A stretch of DNA of 42,840 nucleotides from DASXRU01 sp039933315 (GCA_039933315.1 JBDTOI010000016.1:1-42840), one strand, 5' to 3'. Numbered from the stretch's first letter, positions 22,301 to 31,367 are shown. A program made the numbers and translations. Notes: a model not told the origin generated them from the sequence alone.

Positions 22301-25035
22301 ACGGTCGTAGTGACGAGGCACGTTCCCTGCGTTGGAGTTGCGGAAACAAAAGTGACCCCTGCGGGCAGCGGGTCTGTCATGGTGACGTTGGTGGCGGGCG
22401 ATGGTCCACTGTTGATGACTATGATCCTGTAAGTGAGCGTCGCCCCCACGATAGCTGGATTAGGCGAGGCCGTATCGGTGATCGACAGGTTGGCGCTGGT
22501 TGGACCGGCAACCACCAGAGACACGGGAGTGCCATGCTGAATAGCACCGCTGGTTCCCGTGATAGTTAGCGGGTAGGTGCCGGGAGGCGTGCCCGCGGTC
22601 GTCGTGACTGTCAACACCGACGTTTGCGGGTTGGAATCAATGACGCTGATTGTTGGAGGACTAGAGGAACTGCTTGCGTCACTTGAGAGACCGCTAACAC
22701 TTAGCGTTACGTTCCCAGTGAAACCTCCGGCCGGTGTCACTGTCACGTTGTACTGCGTACTGTTCCCGGGATTGACCGTCTGCGACGGGGGAGTGGCCGT
22801 TAAAGAAAAGTCAGCGGCGGGATTGGCATCTGAGATCTTAACTATGAATGCGTCGCTGGCCCCTCCGCCATTTGACGCTTGCAATGGCGAGGAGGTGGGG
22901 AAATTGGGGGAAGCAGTGTAGCCGGTGATATAAGCGTTGCTCGACGCGTCCAGCACGATCGGATTGGTCGAGGTCACGGAGCTAACTGAGTTTTCGTTAC
23001 CACTGCCGCCGAGATAAGTGGAATAGAGGAACACGCTTCCAGCGCCGTTTAGCTTGGCTACAAACGCATCGTTACCCCCGCCCTTCGTACTTTGAAGAGG
23101 GCTTGCCGTAGGAAAGTTAGAAGACGAAGTAACTCCCGTTACATACACCTCGCCCCCCGAGTTGACTGCGATGCCCGTGCCGCGGTCGTCACCGCTCCCG
23201 CCCAGGTAGGTTGCGTAAATCTCCCCCCCCGAGTTGCTGAGCTTGGCAATGAACGCGTCGAACGAGCCACCGGTTGCGGGCTGGGCCGGATTCAAAACCG
23301 GCAGGTTGTTTGAGGAGGTCTGGCCCACCACGTATACATTGCTTGCGCTATTGCCGAGCTCGATATCGTAGCCCTTCTCATCAGCAACGCCGCCGAAATA
23401 AGTACTGAACACCAGAGAGTTCGCTCCGGTCGAGTGCGTATCTACCCTGGCGATGAAAGCATCAAAGCTCCCCCCCGAAAACCCCTGGAAGGCATTCTGG
23501 GTTGGGAAATCCGGCGAGGCCGCAAAGCCCACTACATACGCGTTGCCGTTCGCGTCGACGGCAACGCCACTGCCGCGATCCGTCGCCCCACCTCCGAGCA
23601 GCGTGGAGTAAACCAAGCCGCTGCCTGCGGCGTTAATCGCGGTCATGTACGCATCAGTGTCACCGGCACGGGCTGCCTGATAAGCGCTCGTCGTTGTGGG
23701 AAAACCTATTGACTTCGTCCCGCCCGTTACGTAAGCCGTGCCATTTGCATCGACCGCGATGCCTTCGGTTGAATCGTTCTCTTCGGCACCCAGGAACATT
23801 GAATAGACCAGACTGTTGCCCGCCGCGTTTAGTTTGAACACGACTCCGTCAAAGTCGCCACCGCCATAAGTGGTCGTAAACGCTCCCGGGGTGGTGGGAA
23901 AATTAAGCGAAGTAGAATCGACGCGGCCAACCACGTAAGCATTGCCACTCGCGTCCAGCGCAAGGTCGTTGCCGCGGTCGAGTCCACTGCCGCCAACGTA
24001 GGTTGAATAAATGATATTCGCTCCGGCGGCATCAATCTTTGTCACGAAGATGTCGCTCAACCCAGCGTTGTTTGAGAAGGCTGAGTTCTTAACGGGAAAA
24101 TTAACCGAGCTGGTGGTGCCGGATATATATATGTTGTTGGCGCTATCGAGAACGATGCTGCTGCCGGAATCATCGCCGGAGCCTCCGAGATAGGTCGAGT
24201 AGGCTAAAGTTGGATCGATGACGAGGGGCACGGTTCGATCATAAGATCCAATTTCAAATCCTACTTCCCGCTTGCCGCGCAACGCGTAACGCCCTTCGAT
24301 CAGTCGGCGCTGCCCGTTGATCTCCTGATACACGACGGGTTCTTGCTGGCGGAGTTCTCCGCTGGCGGTTTGCAGCACCAGGTCGCCTTCCACAGAAATT
24401 CGCGGACGCACATGAGCATCAAAGGCCAGGCGGATCGCGCGTGAATCGGCGCCTGGCGCCAGTTCAAAGTCATATTCCAGTTGTTTTTGATTGCCGTAAT
24501 AAGTGAGTCTAATCCCAGGGTAAATCTCGTCGTAGACTACCTTCCGAAATGTTGGAACGTCCGTCTGCCACTTCGATGGATTATTACCGATCAGATAGTT
24601 GCGGCGTTCGGGGAGTTGCTCGATTCCTTTGACGCCGGCATTTGGGTTTGCTCCTCTGAGTTTGAGGGTCATTCCTGATCGCCCCTGGGCGGAGCCTATC
24701 ACCGCCTCGGCTGATGTCAGGAACAGACTGTAGCCGCCAGTGCGGCACAGGAACTTAACGCGCTGGTCAGCCTGGCCCTGGTTAGCCTCAAAGCTCAGCG
24801 GCAGACGCGATGTAAGTTGGTCTAACCTGACCTTCGCTTCGGATGTCAAAGCGGCGGATGCTTCGCGGCGAGCAGATTTATCCTCTGGCAGCGATCCGGC
24901 TACGTTACTCTTAGGTGAGGCGAAGTGCGATTTGCTTTCCAGAGTGAGAGCGGTGAGAAACAGACCCATCGCCAAAACGACGGTGAAAGCACCTCCTGCC
25001 ATTCTGCCGCGCTTTTGCGTGAGAATTTTTGTCAT
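19303..25035 (-). CDS. Giant secreted SBBP-repeat/GSDH/CHRD/Calx-beta/DUF4214 protein
   Basis: Very large exported protein of 1910 residues. Domains in order (approximate residues): signal peptide 1-35; DUF7948-type domain 55-270 (LPLSFEANQGQADQRVKFLC, RLTYYGNQKQLEYDFELAPGA); seven SBBP beta-propeller repeats 275-735 (Y-S-T-Y-L-G-G-S-G-x-D); Ig-like 740-845; DUF11-type 848-955 (TLTYRIIVINSGPSPATNVTM); a PQQ sugar dehydrogenase-type propeller about 978-1410; CHRD 1420-1535 (GAQEVPPTNSTATG, AAHIHGPA); Calx-beta 1540-1645; DUF4214 about 1660-1905. CHRD and Calx-beta suggest extracellular binding or adhesion; the dehydrogenase-type module may or may not be catalytic. It starts just after a possible GGG ribosome site. 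Expression context: the DUF1501/DUF1800 operon lies just upstream on the same strand. Confidence 0.88.
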   Translation of the reverse strand: MTKILTQKRGRMAGGAFTVVLAMGLFLTALTLESKSHFASPKSNVAGSLPEDKSARREASAALTSEAKVRLDQLTSRLPLSFEANQGQADQRVKFLCRTGGYSLFLTSAEAVIGSAQGRSGMTLKLRGANPNAGVKGIEQLPERRNYLIGNNPSKWQTDVPTFRKVVYDEIYPGIRLTYYGNQKQLEYDFELAPGADSRAIRLAFDAHVRPRISVEGDLVLQTASGELRQQEPVVYQEINGQRRLIEGRYALRGKREVGFEIGSYDRTVPLVIDPTLAYSTYLGGSGDDSGSSIVLDSANNIYISGTTSSVNFPVKNSAFSNNAGLSDIFVTKIDAAGANIIYSTYVGGSGLDRGNDLALDASGNAYVVGRVDSTSLNFPTTPGAFTTTYGGGDFDGVVFKLNAAGNSLVYSMFLGAEENDSTEGIAVDANGTAYVTGGTKSIGFPTTTSAYQAARAGDTDAYMTAINAAGSGLVYSTLLGGGATDRGSGVAVDANGNAYVVGFAASPDFPTQNAFQGFSGGSFDAFIARVDTHSTGANSLVFSTYFGGVADEKGYDIELGNSASNVYVVGQTSSNNLPVLNPAQPATGGSFDAFIAKLSNSGGEIYATYLGGSGDDRGTGIAVNSGGEVYVTGVTSSSNFPTASPLQSTKGGGNDAFVAKLNGAGSVFLYSTYLGGSGNENSVSSVTSTNPIVLDASSNAYITGYTASPNFPTSSPLQASNGGGASDAFIVKISDANPAADFSLTATPPSQTVNPGNSTQYNVTVTPAGGFTGNVTLSVSGLSSDASSSSSPPTISVIDSNPQTSVLTVTTTAGTPPGTYPLTITGTSGAIQHGTPVSLVVAGPTSANLSITDTASPNPAIVGATLTYRIIVINSGPSPATNVTMTDPLPAGVTFVSATPTQGTCLVTTTVTCSLGSLATGNSATVNIAVVPQSTAQLTNTATVNASETDPDTSNNSSTIVTNVTTQASGPSMLDSNLSVQTVINGLSQPTSMAFIGKNDFLVLEKDTGRVKRVLNGALQSTVLDLAVNSASERGLLGIALHPNFANTGFVYLYWTESNTGADSSILADVPLLGNSVDRFVWNGSTLAFDRNMIKLRAYQADPGQPLRGNHNGGVIRFGLDGKLYLIIGDNGRRGLLQNITSGGPVPDDQYGGPEPDNAHLTGVIIRLNDDGTTPGDNPFFNANTGLTGEAAANAKKIYAYGVRNSFGMAFDPLSTNLWTEENGDDAFDEINRVGPGFNGGWIQVIGPVNRIAQYKQIETTYGLGTLQQLRWPPSLIADTPAAAMSRLYNLPGSQYTDPEFSWKYAVAPSPIGFLRGRAFGAQYEGDLFVGASRTFLSGGYLFRMKLTPDRQHLLFTDSRLSDLVADNLDKFDIAESESLLIGRDFGITTDIQTGTNGNLFVVSNTNGAVYEISGAPPSLFVATLNGAQEVPPTNSTATGTATILLNSDQTTARVSLNFSGLSSAETAAHIHGPAAAGSNAAILFPLPLGQFSDFQINLTPSQVSDLQNGLWYANVHSNTFGNGEIRGQFQSSAAAGSMQFSASSFSVNEGGGGATISVSRIGNTSNPATVDYRTSDGSATNRTDYITSAGTLPFAAGQTLKTFTIPLVDDVYVEGPETVKVILSNPGSGTFVASPGAVTLTIIDNDITPAMSNPLDDAQFFVRQHYLDFLNREPDPGGLAYWTNEITKCGSDVACVNDQRISVSASFFFSLEFQQTGNFVFGLYKGTLGRQPNYSEFTLDRSKLIGGSNLPALKTSLLSDFIGRPEFTSRYPANLAQASFIDPLLQTVKDSSGVDLTTLRSGLIQEWDNCAASAPSLQTCRALTIDHVINEPAFTQAVFNESFVLMEYFGYLRRNTDPGGYLFWLDVLNNREPNNYRGMVCSFITSAEYQLRFSPVITRTNAECSGVH

Positions 25036-25197
25036 CCCTTGTCGCTCAGCGTTTTCCGAGTGTCGCCCTGACTGGCTTCCCTGGCCACACTATGTTCCCC
25101 CAGTCGGTTCGCGGGTTTGGAACTTTCCTTCACAACAGCTTCTTAGGCAACTTCCTTGCGTACATGAGTCTGCGCTTCAGCTTACGTCACACATGGC

Positions 25198-25250
25198 AAA
25201 AAGGCCGAGAGTATTGAACACGATCTGCGCGTGCTCAGTCACTCTCGACC
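25198..25250 (-). terminator. Terminator-like hairpin between DUF1501 gene and the giant gene
   Basis: Read on the minus strand, GGTCGAGAGT and ACTCTCGGCC pair over ten positions (one G.T) around a 28-nt loop, followed by TTTTT (plus-strand 25198-25202). It lies 47 bp after the DUF1501 stop and about 160 bp before the giant gene, and probably ends the DUF1800-DUF1501 transcript. Confidence 0.55.
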
Positions 25251-25296
25251 CTTATTGAACACCGGTGGCTGAATCTTCCTTCGTCGGTTGAGCCAG

Positions 25297-26769
25297 CTAA
25301 GCCAGGAAACCGAGATTCTGCATCGGAAACTTAGACAGATTCGGAAACACAATCGGTATGTCCACAGGAGCCAGCCCGTACCAGGCTGCCAGCGTGGCAG
25401 CATACTGATCAATTGAAGTCGTCGGTATCCAGCGACCGCGATTGCCACCGTCATCATTGGGACTGTTCAACGCCAGCGTCGGATACGCTCCGTAGAAAGT
25501 GCCGCCCTGAACCGCGCCGCCCAGAATCAAAGCATGACTGCCCCAGGCGTGATCGGATCCGACTGTTTGAGCGCCGCTGCCAGACGGCTGGAAAGTGCGG
25601 CCAAAATCGGACAGCGTAAACTGGGTTACCTTGTCGCTGTTTCCCTGGACCACCATTTCGTCGTAGAAGGCCCTCATCGCCTGACTGAGCTGCGTCAACA
25701 GATTACCTTGACCTCCAGCGCCGTTAGGCTGCGTCGGGTCGGCCGAGGTCTCATTGGTATGGGTGTCAAATCCCCCCAACGAACAGAAAAAGATCTGGCG
25801 CTTAAAGCCAAGGCTGTCCTTGATCTTAATTAATTTTGCTACTTGCTTCAATTGGTTGCCCAGTCCGGTGTTGGGGAAAATGGCAGTCATCACCGGTTCG
25901 CCGGCATTATTTAGAACTGTGTCAGCCGCTAACGCGGCACCGGTCGTATCGCTTGCCGACTTAATCAGATTTGAATCGAGATCGAATCCAATCAGTGTTC
26001 GGTAACTACTGCCAGTCGTATTGGGATTGACTGCCGAGGGGCCGCCCCAATTCAACTGCAGCACGCTGGCGAGCGTGCCCGTACCTATTGCAAGTTGCCG
26101 CGTATTAACGCCCGTTTCAAACAGGTTCGTGCCGGCGACAGATATGTTCATCGGTAAAGGGACACTACCGTTCAGTGAGCCCGTCAAATCCGAAATGCGG
26201 CCGCCCCAACCGGTCTGCCCGACCTTGTTGGAGATGGAAGTCATTTGCTGTGCGACCTGATCCGAATGGGAGAACAGTTGATAAGGTCGAAACGCTCCAT
26301 TCACGTTGCTCTGGTATTGCGCTTTGGTGGTGGGCTGCAATAGTGAGCCAAAGTTGCAAAGAACGGCGAGCTTGTTTCCCAGCCATGGACTCATCAGTCC
26401 CGGTAAGGTTCCTCCCGGGCCCGCAACTTCAGGCGAAAGATTCGGGTGGAACCCAAAGACACTACCGCCCTGATTTGGAGGACTGATCTGTAATAGCGCC
26501 GTCTTGGGGACTGCCAAACCTGACACGGCACGCACGGCTTCATAGCCGCCGGGGTCGCTGTACTGCGTGTATGGCACGATCATGTTGTTGCAGTCGGTGC
26601 CGCCACTCAGGAAAATGCAGACGAGCGCCTTGTAATCCGACGCGACCTCCGGTTCCTGTTGCTGCACCATCGCGTTCACGAGGCCAAATCTGTCTAACGT
26701 CGAGAGCATCGCCGCGCCGGTTAGTCCACAAGCTGAATCTCTCAAGAATTTTCTGCGTGCTCGGTTCAT
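25297..26769 (-). CDS. DUF1501-family protein with Tat signal
   Basis: Exported protein of the DUF1501 family, commonly found beside DUF1800 in Acidobacteriota, Planctomycetota and Bacteroidota; related to the alkaline phosphatase/sulfatase fold, function unproven. The 490-residue product has a twin-arginine signal (RRKFLRDSA, residues about 5-14). Conserved motifs seen include CIFLSGGTDCNNMIVPY (about 50-66), FFCSLGGFDTHTNET (about 327-341), FTLSDFGRTFQPSGSGA (about 387-403) and VGSDHAWGSHALILGG (about 406-421), which carry Asp/His likely to be metal ligands. It starts 5 bp after the DUF1800 stop, with GGAGAGG upstream, so the two are co-transcribed. Confidence 0.9.
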   Translation of the reverse strand: MNRARRKFLRDSACGLTGAAMLSTLDRFGLVNAMVQQQEPEVASDYKALVCIFLSGGTDCNNMIVPYTQYSDPGGYEAVRAVSGLAVPKTALLQISPPNQGGSVFGFHPNLSPEVAGPGGTLPGLMSPWLGNKLAVLCNFGSLLQPTTKAQYQSNVNGAFRPYQLFSHSDQVAQQMTSISNKVGQTGWGGRISDLTGSLNGSVPLPMNISVAGTNLFETGVNTRQLAIGTGTLASVLQLNWGGPSAVNPNTTGSSYRTLIGFDLDSNLIKSASDTTGAALAADTVLNNAGEPVMTAIFPNTGLGNQLKQVAKLIKIKDSLGFKRQIFFCSLGGFDTHTNETSADPTQPNGAGGQGNLLTQLSQAMRAFYDEMVVQGNSDKVTQFTLSDFGRTFQPSGSGAQTVGSDHAWGSHALILGGAVQGGTFYGAYPTLALNSPNDDGGNRGRWIPTTSIDQYAATLAAWYGLAPVDIPIVFPNLSKFPMQNLGFLA

Positions 26770-26774
26770 TTTGT

Positions 26775-29090
26775 TTACCTCTCCACCTGATATTGCGATG
26801 AGGTCGCGATGAGATAGATCGCCGTTCGCGTACGCCCGGCAGGGTCAGCACTCGACACAGTCGTGACGGCATTGACAATGTTGCTCATCATGGCCGCCGA
26901 CATCGCGCCGTGCATCATGGCGGCATTGAGCGCATCGACAAGTTGACAACTTTGCGCGGTACAACTCGCCGCCATAGCCTGATACGAAGAATAATTAAGC
27001 TGCGTACCCAGCGGCCGGTTCGGGTTATTTACCGGGACGCCATTGCCGCTATTTGCCAGGAACAACGTATTGACAAAATTCGCACGCGAGAAGGTAGTCG
27101 AGGTATCGAGTATGCCAAACTCCGGACCGAAGAGGTTCGTGCCCGGTAGCCCATAATCCTGTGGGAAGTAGCTGAACACGGTCGGAGGATTGAAAATGTC
27201 CTGACCCAATGGTGTCGTAAAGCTTCCCGCTCCTGAGACGTTGGTTGTCAGCACACCGTCGCTCGTCGCGTTGAAATTGCGCAGCAAGTTAGTCATGAGC
27301 TGTACCGGCTCTCGCAGACGCCCGTAGGTCGGCGCGGACTTCACATCGCCACGGGCTTCAGGATCGAGCAGAATCGCCGTAATGACTGCCCTCATGTCGC
27401 CACGCACGCCGGATCCGTTATTCGCAAAGGCAGCGGCACAGCGTCCGACGTAGGGTGGCGTCGGATTGCTGGTCACCAACTGATGAATCAACTGGGTGCA
27501 AAGATATGGACCTGTGTTCTGGTGATTGAAAAGATTATCCATTGCCAGGTCGAGTTCCGCGTTCTTATAGTTCCTGGTGTTTGTGAGGTTGCCGGTGCAA
27601 GGATTAAAAGCAGTATTCGTGCATGCCGGCAACACTTGCCCGTTCAGAAGCGTCTTTGCGTTGGTGTCGAAGGGGCCATTGGCGTTGGCGTTGTTGTTGA
27701 AGGTCATGGGACTGATGTAATCCGGAGCTGGTGAACCATTGAACGTGTTGTTCGTATTTGCGATGGTCCAACCAGTGAATACGCGTGCCAAATCAGTGAT
27801 TTCCGTCTGACCGTAGCTGGGAATGCGATTCCCATTAGCGTCGAGAATTGGCGTGCCATCCTGATTCAACATATCGGTGCCAATGGAGAACAGCTGCATG
27901 ATCTCGCGCGAATAGTTCTCATTGGGAGCCACTTTGGAGTTACCCGCCATGTCCAGGTATCTACCCATCCCGGGATTGAGAGTGACATCCTTTAATAACT
28001 GGCGGAAGTTACCGAATGCGTTCTTATCGATCGCTTGGAGGTACGGCGCATACCAGCTTGCCTCATTGGCATTAAGGTCACGTCCCGCAACGACAATGAG
28101 TTTGTGAAGGGCAAACGACACGCGCTGTCGCAACTGATCGTCGCGCGTCAGAGCGTTGGTCACGAATTGCTTCTGAAGCTGGTAAAGCGTGTAGTTATCC
28201 CTTACGCAGGTTGCATCGCAGACTGGCGGAGTCGGCTGATTCACAGGGTAAAGGGGCATCGCGGGGTAGTTCGAAGACAAGGGAGGACTTGCTGCACCAT
28301 TAACGAAAAGCGGCGGTGTATTAAACTGTTCGTTGAGCCATCCCTGTAATCCAAGTGCTCGCAGATGCTGCAAATCATTATTCGGCGGACCCTGAGGTCC
28401 CCAGGTCGCTTGTTCCAGGAAGCGGATTTCATCGTAACCCGGAACAGTTACCGGCCCGTTGAATTGCCCCTGGTACTGGGCGATCGTCGGTGGCGTTACC
28501 ATCGCCGGGGGTGTTTGCGGCGCCGGAGTGGGGACTGCGCCTGCGTCATCCGACGGACCGCCGCCTACTGAGCCAATGCCAACGCGTACACGATTGCTGG
28601 ATACACCATGGAGATTCAAACGAACCAGAACGTCACCAAGACTGCTGGTCATGGCATCGTTTAGTCTAAGGACAACCATGTAAATGCCGCGAAAGTCAGT
28701 GATGATCTCGCCGTTCGGATAACCAACGTCGGGAGGTACCTGGCCCACGTATTCAACCAGCAGGGGATAATGATTGTGGGCGGCGTCCTCGGCGTCAGCA
28801 GTAAAAGCACTCGCGCTTTCTCCGGCCAGGAAGTCCAGATTCATGCAGAACAGCGTGATGCGCGTGCGCGTGTCAGCGCTGAAGTTGGCCGAAGCCGTAA
28901 GCTGAAAGGGCTCAGGCTTCATAGTGACCGACTCGAGCACGATGGCTCGCGTTGAAGTGTTGGTGCTGATGAGAACCGGTGTGCTCTGAGCTGCCTCAAC
29001 AACGCTGAATATTCCAAGCGTGCTTCCTATCAGGAAGACGAGCAGGAACCGAACCAGACCCTTGCAGGGAGTAGATAAACTATTAGTCAT
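26775..29090 (-). CDS. DUF1800-family exported protein
   Basis: First gene of the DUF1800-DUF1501 pair. The 771-residue product has an N-terminal signal (about 10-33, GLVRFLLVFLIGSTLGIF) and a domain of about 170 residues before the DUF1800 region (about 220-765), which starts with RFLEQATWGPQGPPNNDLQHLRALGLQGWLNEQF. Family motifs present: LHKLIVVAGRDLNANE, NYSREIMQLFSIGTDMLNQDG, EITDLARVFTGWTIA, LIHQLVTSNPTPPYVGR, AILLDPEARGD and REPVQLMTNLLRNF. The function of DUF1800 is unknown; the pair is usually taken as a secreted processing or storage system. GGAG lies before ATG 29090. The leader region upstream is described at 29091-29391. Confidence 0.92.
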   Translation of the reverse strand: MTNSLSTPCKGLVRFLLVFLIGSTLGIFSVVEAAQSTPVLISTNTSTRAIVLESVTMKPEPFQLTASANFSADTRTRITLFCMNLDFLAGESASAFTADAEDAAHNHYPLLVEYVGQVPPDVGYPNGEIITDFRGIYMVVLRLNDAMTSSLGDVLVRLNLHGVSSNRVRVGIGSVGGGPSDDAGAVPTPAPQTPPAMVTPPTIAQYQGQFNGPVTVPGYDEIRFLEQATWGPQGPPNNDLQHLRALGLQGWLNEQFNTPPLFVNGAASPPLSSNYPAMPLYPVNQPTPPVCDATCVRDNYTLYQLQKQFVTNALTRDDQLRQRVSFALHKLIVVAGRDLNANEASWYAPYLQAIDKNAFGNFRQLLKDVTLNPGMGRYLDMAGNSKVAPNENYSREIMQLFSIGTDMLNQDGTPILDANGNRIPSYGQTEITDLARVFTGWTIANTNNTFNGSPAPDYISPMTFNNNANANGPFDTNAKTLLNGQVLPACTNTAFNPCTGNLTNTRNYKNAELDLAMDNLFNHQNTGPYLCTQLIHQLVTSNPTPPYVGRCAAAFANNGSGVRGDMRAVITAILLDPEARGDVKSAPTYGRLREPVQLMTNLLRNFNATSDGVLTTNVSGAGSFTTPLGQDIFNPPTVFSYFPQDYGLPGTNLFGPEFGILDTSTTFSRANFVNTLFLANSGNGVPVNNPNRPLGTQLNYSSYQAMAASCTAQSCQLVDALNAAMMHGAMSAAMMSNIVNAVTTVSSADPAGRTRTAIYLIATSSQYQVER

Positions 29091-29391
29091 AAAGTAACAC
29101 TCTCCGTTGAAGGCAACGCGAATAGATCACTTCGAGGCTGGCTTAATTGGTGGAGGGGCCACCCGGAGACTCACCCAGGTTCGGTTTGGGAATATAACAC
29201 AGCGTCCCTCCACAGGGTCAACAACTTTAGACGCTCACCTGACTTGTTTGGCCGGGTTATTCTTTGTAGCCCGCCGGCGACAGACTAAAGCAAACTCGGG
29301 TGCGAAAGCAGGCAAAACAATCCCACATAATTTCCGTAATCGCCCAGGTTATTAGCGTGATTGAGCAAACGATTGGCTCATGAACTGCTGT
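29091..29391. other. Intergenic region upstream of DUF1800 operon
   Basis: No gene supported: the only plus-strand frame here (29107-29355) has no ribosome site and no coding-like composition. It should contain the DUF1800 promoter on the minus strand, but I could not identify a clear -35/-10 pair. It also contains a partial ACAGACTAAAG repeat near 29280. Confidence 0.5.
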
Positions 29392-29892
29392 TTATTTCTG
29401 GCCCACGCGCTCCCGGGCCCAGAACACAAAGTCTGTGACTGGGGGTTCGGCGCCTATAATTCTTAACAACTGCGCGATCTGCCCACGGTGATACCACGAA
29501 TGTCCAAATAACTGCGTCAGGATGTCTGCGATAGTATTGCTGAAATGCAAGCCTTCGTAACTCTGATATTCAAAGACTCGCCTGATCTCCGTATCGTTCA
29601 GCGTGCCAAGGTAACCGGACCAGGCAGCTTCCATTTCTGCGAAATTGGCCCTCAGCTCAGCTAACGAAACATTGCTGGGAAAGAGCTCCACTTTCTCGCT
29701 GGTAACACCAAAGCGAAACAGCCACATCCGGCGTGCTGCTGCCAGGTGGGCCATCAGATCCAGGGCCTTTTGAAACAATGGTGAAGAGCGAAGTTGATCG
29801 TTGACTGCCTCCAGCGATGTGAACACTTTCGCATGACTGTCCTTTTCGTAATCGAACCAACGTCGATACTGATCAGCAATGCTCTGAGTCAT
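29392..29892 (-). CDS. DinB-family (bacillithiol-transferase-like) four-helix protein
   Basis: Metal-binding four-helix bundle of the DinB/YfiT superfamily; some members transfer thiols to toxic substrates. The 166-residue product has typical helix patterns, LMAHLAAARRMWLFRFG (about 43-59, first His) and the C-terminal ILTQLFGHSWYHRGQIAQLLRIIG (about 124-147) with the H..xxxH pair that completes the metal site. No second domain. GGAG lies 8-9 nt before ATG 29892. Single gene, divergent from the DAO-type oxidoreductase. Substrate unknown. Confidence 0.88.
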   Translation of the reverse strand: MTQSIADQYRRWFDYEKDSHAKVFTSLEAVNDQLRSSPLFQKALDLMAHLAAARRMWLFRFGVTSEKVELFPSNVSLAELRANFAEMEAAWSGYLGTLNDTEIRRVFEYQSYEGLHFSNTIADILTQLFGHSWYHRGQIAQLLRIIGAEPPVTDFVFWARERVGQK

Positions 29893-30049
29893 AGATATTG
29901 GACTCCTCCGTAGTCGAAATGATGGTGCCGTGGATCATTCCCAAGCATCATATCGAATGCAGATACGAATGCTATCATGTCGGCCAAAGCTTGCCATGAT
30001 GGGGCCAACGGGAGACTTCTAACGTCAAGGAAGCTAAGACGCGAAACCT

Positions 30050-31267
30050 ATGATTGAAACTGCAGACGTTGTGATCATCGGCAGCGGTATTGTCGGCTCC
30101 AGCGTGGCCTATCACCTGGCAGAGGCAGGCTGCACGAATGTTCTCGTCATCGAACGCGAAGCACATCAGGGCAAAGGCTCTACCGGCAAAAGCATGGGCG
30201 GCGTGCGCGCTCAGTTTTCGACGCCGGTTAATATTCGGATGTCGCGCTATTCTATAGACTTCTTTTCCCGCTTCGATGAGGTCATCGGCCACCCCGCAGA
30301 TTATCGCCCACACGGTTACCTCTTCTGCGCCACGAATGAACGACACCTCGCTTATCTAAAATCGAATTGCGAACGCCAGGCGTCTTTGGGCGTTAACAAT
30401 GTCGAGCTGATCTCCCGACAAGACATTGCGCAATTTGTTCCGCAACTGCGCGTCGATGACATCATCGGAGGCACCTTCTGCCCGACTGATGGCTTCGTCG
30501 ATCCACACAGTGTGATGATGGGATTCATGTTGAAGGCACGCGAGCGCGGTGTGCGATTGTGGCTGGACACGCAAGTAACCGGAATTGAAGTAGAGCCCGG
30601 CAGTATTGGATCCGCCGGCGTCCGGCTCGCAGTCCCTGACCAGGCTCAATTCGAGCGCAGCATTGCCGGTGTCATGACAACTCGCGGCATCGTCTCAACC
30701 CGCATCGTTGTAAACGCCGCCGGCCCCTGGGCAGCCCAGGTCGCCCAGATGGCCGGCATAGACTTGCCGGTTGAACCGTTGCGGCGCCAGCTTGTGCCGA
30801 CCGAGCCTTTCGACGGTTTGCCGCAACGCTTTCCCATGATCATCGATTTGTCGACCGGCTTTCACTTTCGCCGGGAAGGCAAAGGTATCCTGCTCGCGTG
30901 GAACGATCCGGAAGAGACGCCCGGTTTCAAAACTGAATTTGACCCGGGCTTTGTAGAGAAGATTCTGACGCGCGCCGCCAATCGTGTTCCCTGCCTCGAC
31001 GATGCGGAGGTCAACCCGCGACGAGGCTGGGCCGGGTTGTACGAAATGACGCCCGACCATCACGCCATCATTGGCCCTGCGACCGGTCTTCAGGGACTGT
31101 ACTTCGTAAATGGTTTCAGCGGCCATGGAGTGATGCACTCGCCCGCCTCCGGTCGTATTGCGGCCGACCTGATTCTGCGAGGCCAGTCGGATCTAATAGA
31201 AGCCTCCCAGCTGAGCGTCGAGCGCTTTGCCGAAGGCAGGCCATTGGAAGAAACGGCGATTCTCTGA
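30050..31267 (+). CDS. FAD-dependent oxidoreductase, DAO/sarcosine-oxidase-like
   Basis: Flavoenzyme of the D-amino-acid/glycine/sarcosine oxidase family; it removes electrons from a secondary or primary amine of an amino acid. The 405-residue product starts with the Rossmann motif DVVIIGSGIVGSSVAYHLAEAG (G11-x-G13-x2-G16), followed by the ADP-binding acidic end VLVIERE. Later come KSMGGVRAQFS, VVNAAGPWAAQVAQMAG (about 221-237), and RRGWAGLYEMTPDHHAIIGP...LYFVNGFSGHGVMHSPASGRIAADLI (about 322-373), the C-terminal FAD-binding signature. No BC-subunit fusion and no partner genes, so it is likely a monomeric oxidase or dehydrogenase. Substrate not determinable. Confidence 0.92.
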   Translation: MIETADVVIIGSGIVGSSVAYHLAEAGCTNVLVIEREAHQGKGSTGKSMGGVRAQFSTPVNIRMSRYSIDFFSRFDEVIGHPADYRPHGYLFCATNERHLAYLKSNCERQASLGVNNVELISRQDIAQFVPQLRVDDIIGGTFCPTDGFVDPHSVMMGFMLKARERGVRLWLDTQVTGIEVEPGSIGSAGVRLAVPDQAQFERSIAGVMTTRGIVSTRIVVNAAGPWAAQVAQMAGIDLPVEPLRRQLVPTEPFDGLPQRFPMIIDLSTGFHFRREGKGILLAWNDPEETPGFKTEFDPGFVEKILTRAANRVPCLDDAEVNPRRGWAGLYEMTPDHHAIIGPATGLQGLYFVNGFSGHGVMHSPASGRIAADLILRGQSDLIEASQLSVERFAEGRPLEETAIL

Positions 31268-31367
31268 ATTAACCCCACCCGCTCGGTCCAGATAGTGAAG
31301 TCATCTTAGCTTGAGCTTCGCCGTGTTTGTGGCTATTGTTTGAACCGACAAGCAGTAGTGCCACAGG

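Noticed and set aside
22234..22921. Plus-strand frames antisense to the 1910-residue gene
   Set aside because: They are antisense shadows created by the low-complexity Ser/Thr/Gly-rich coding sequence on the minus strand.
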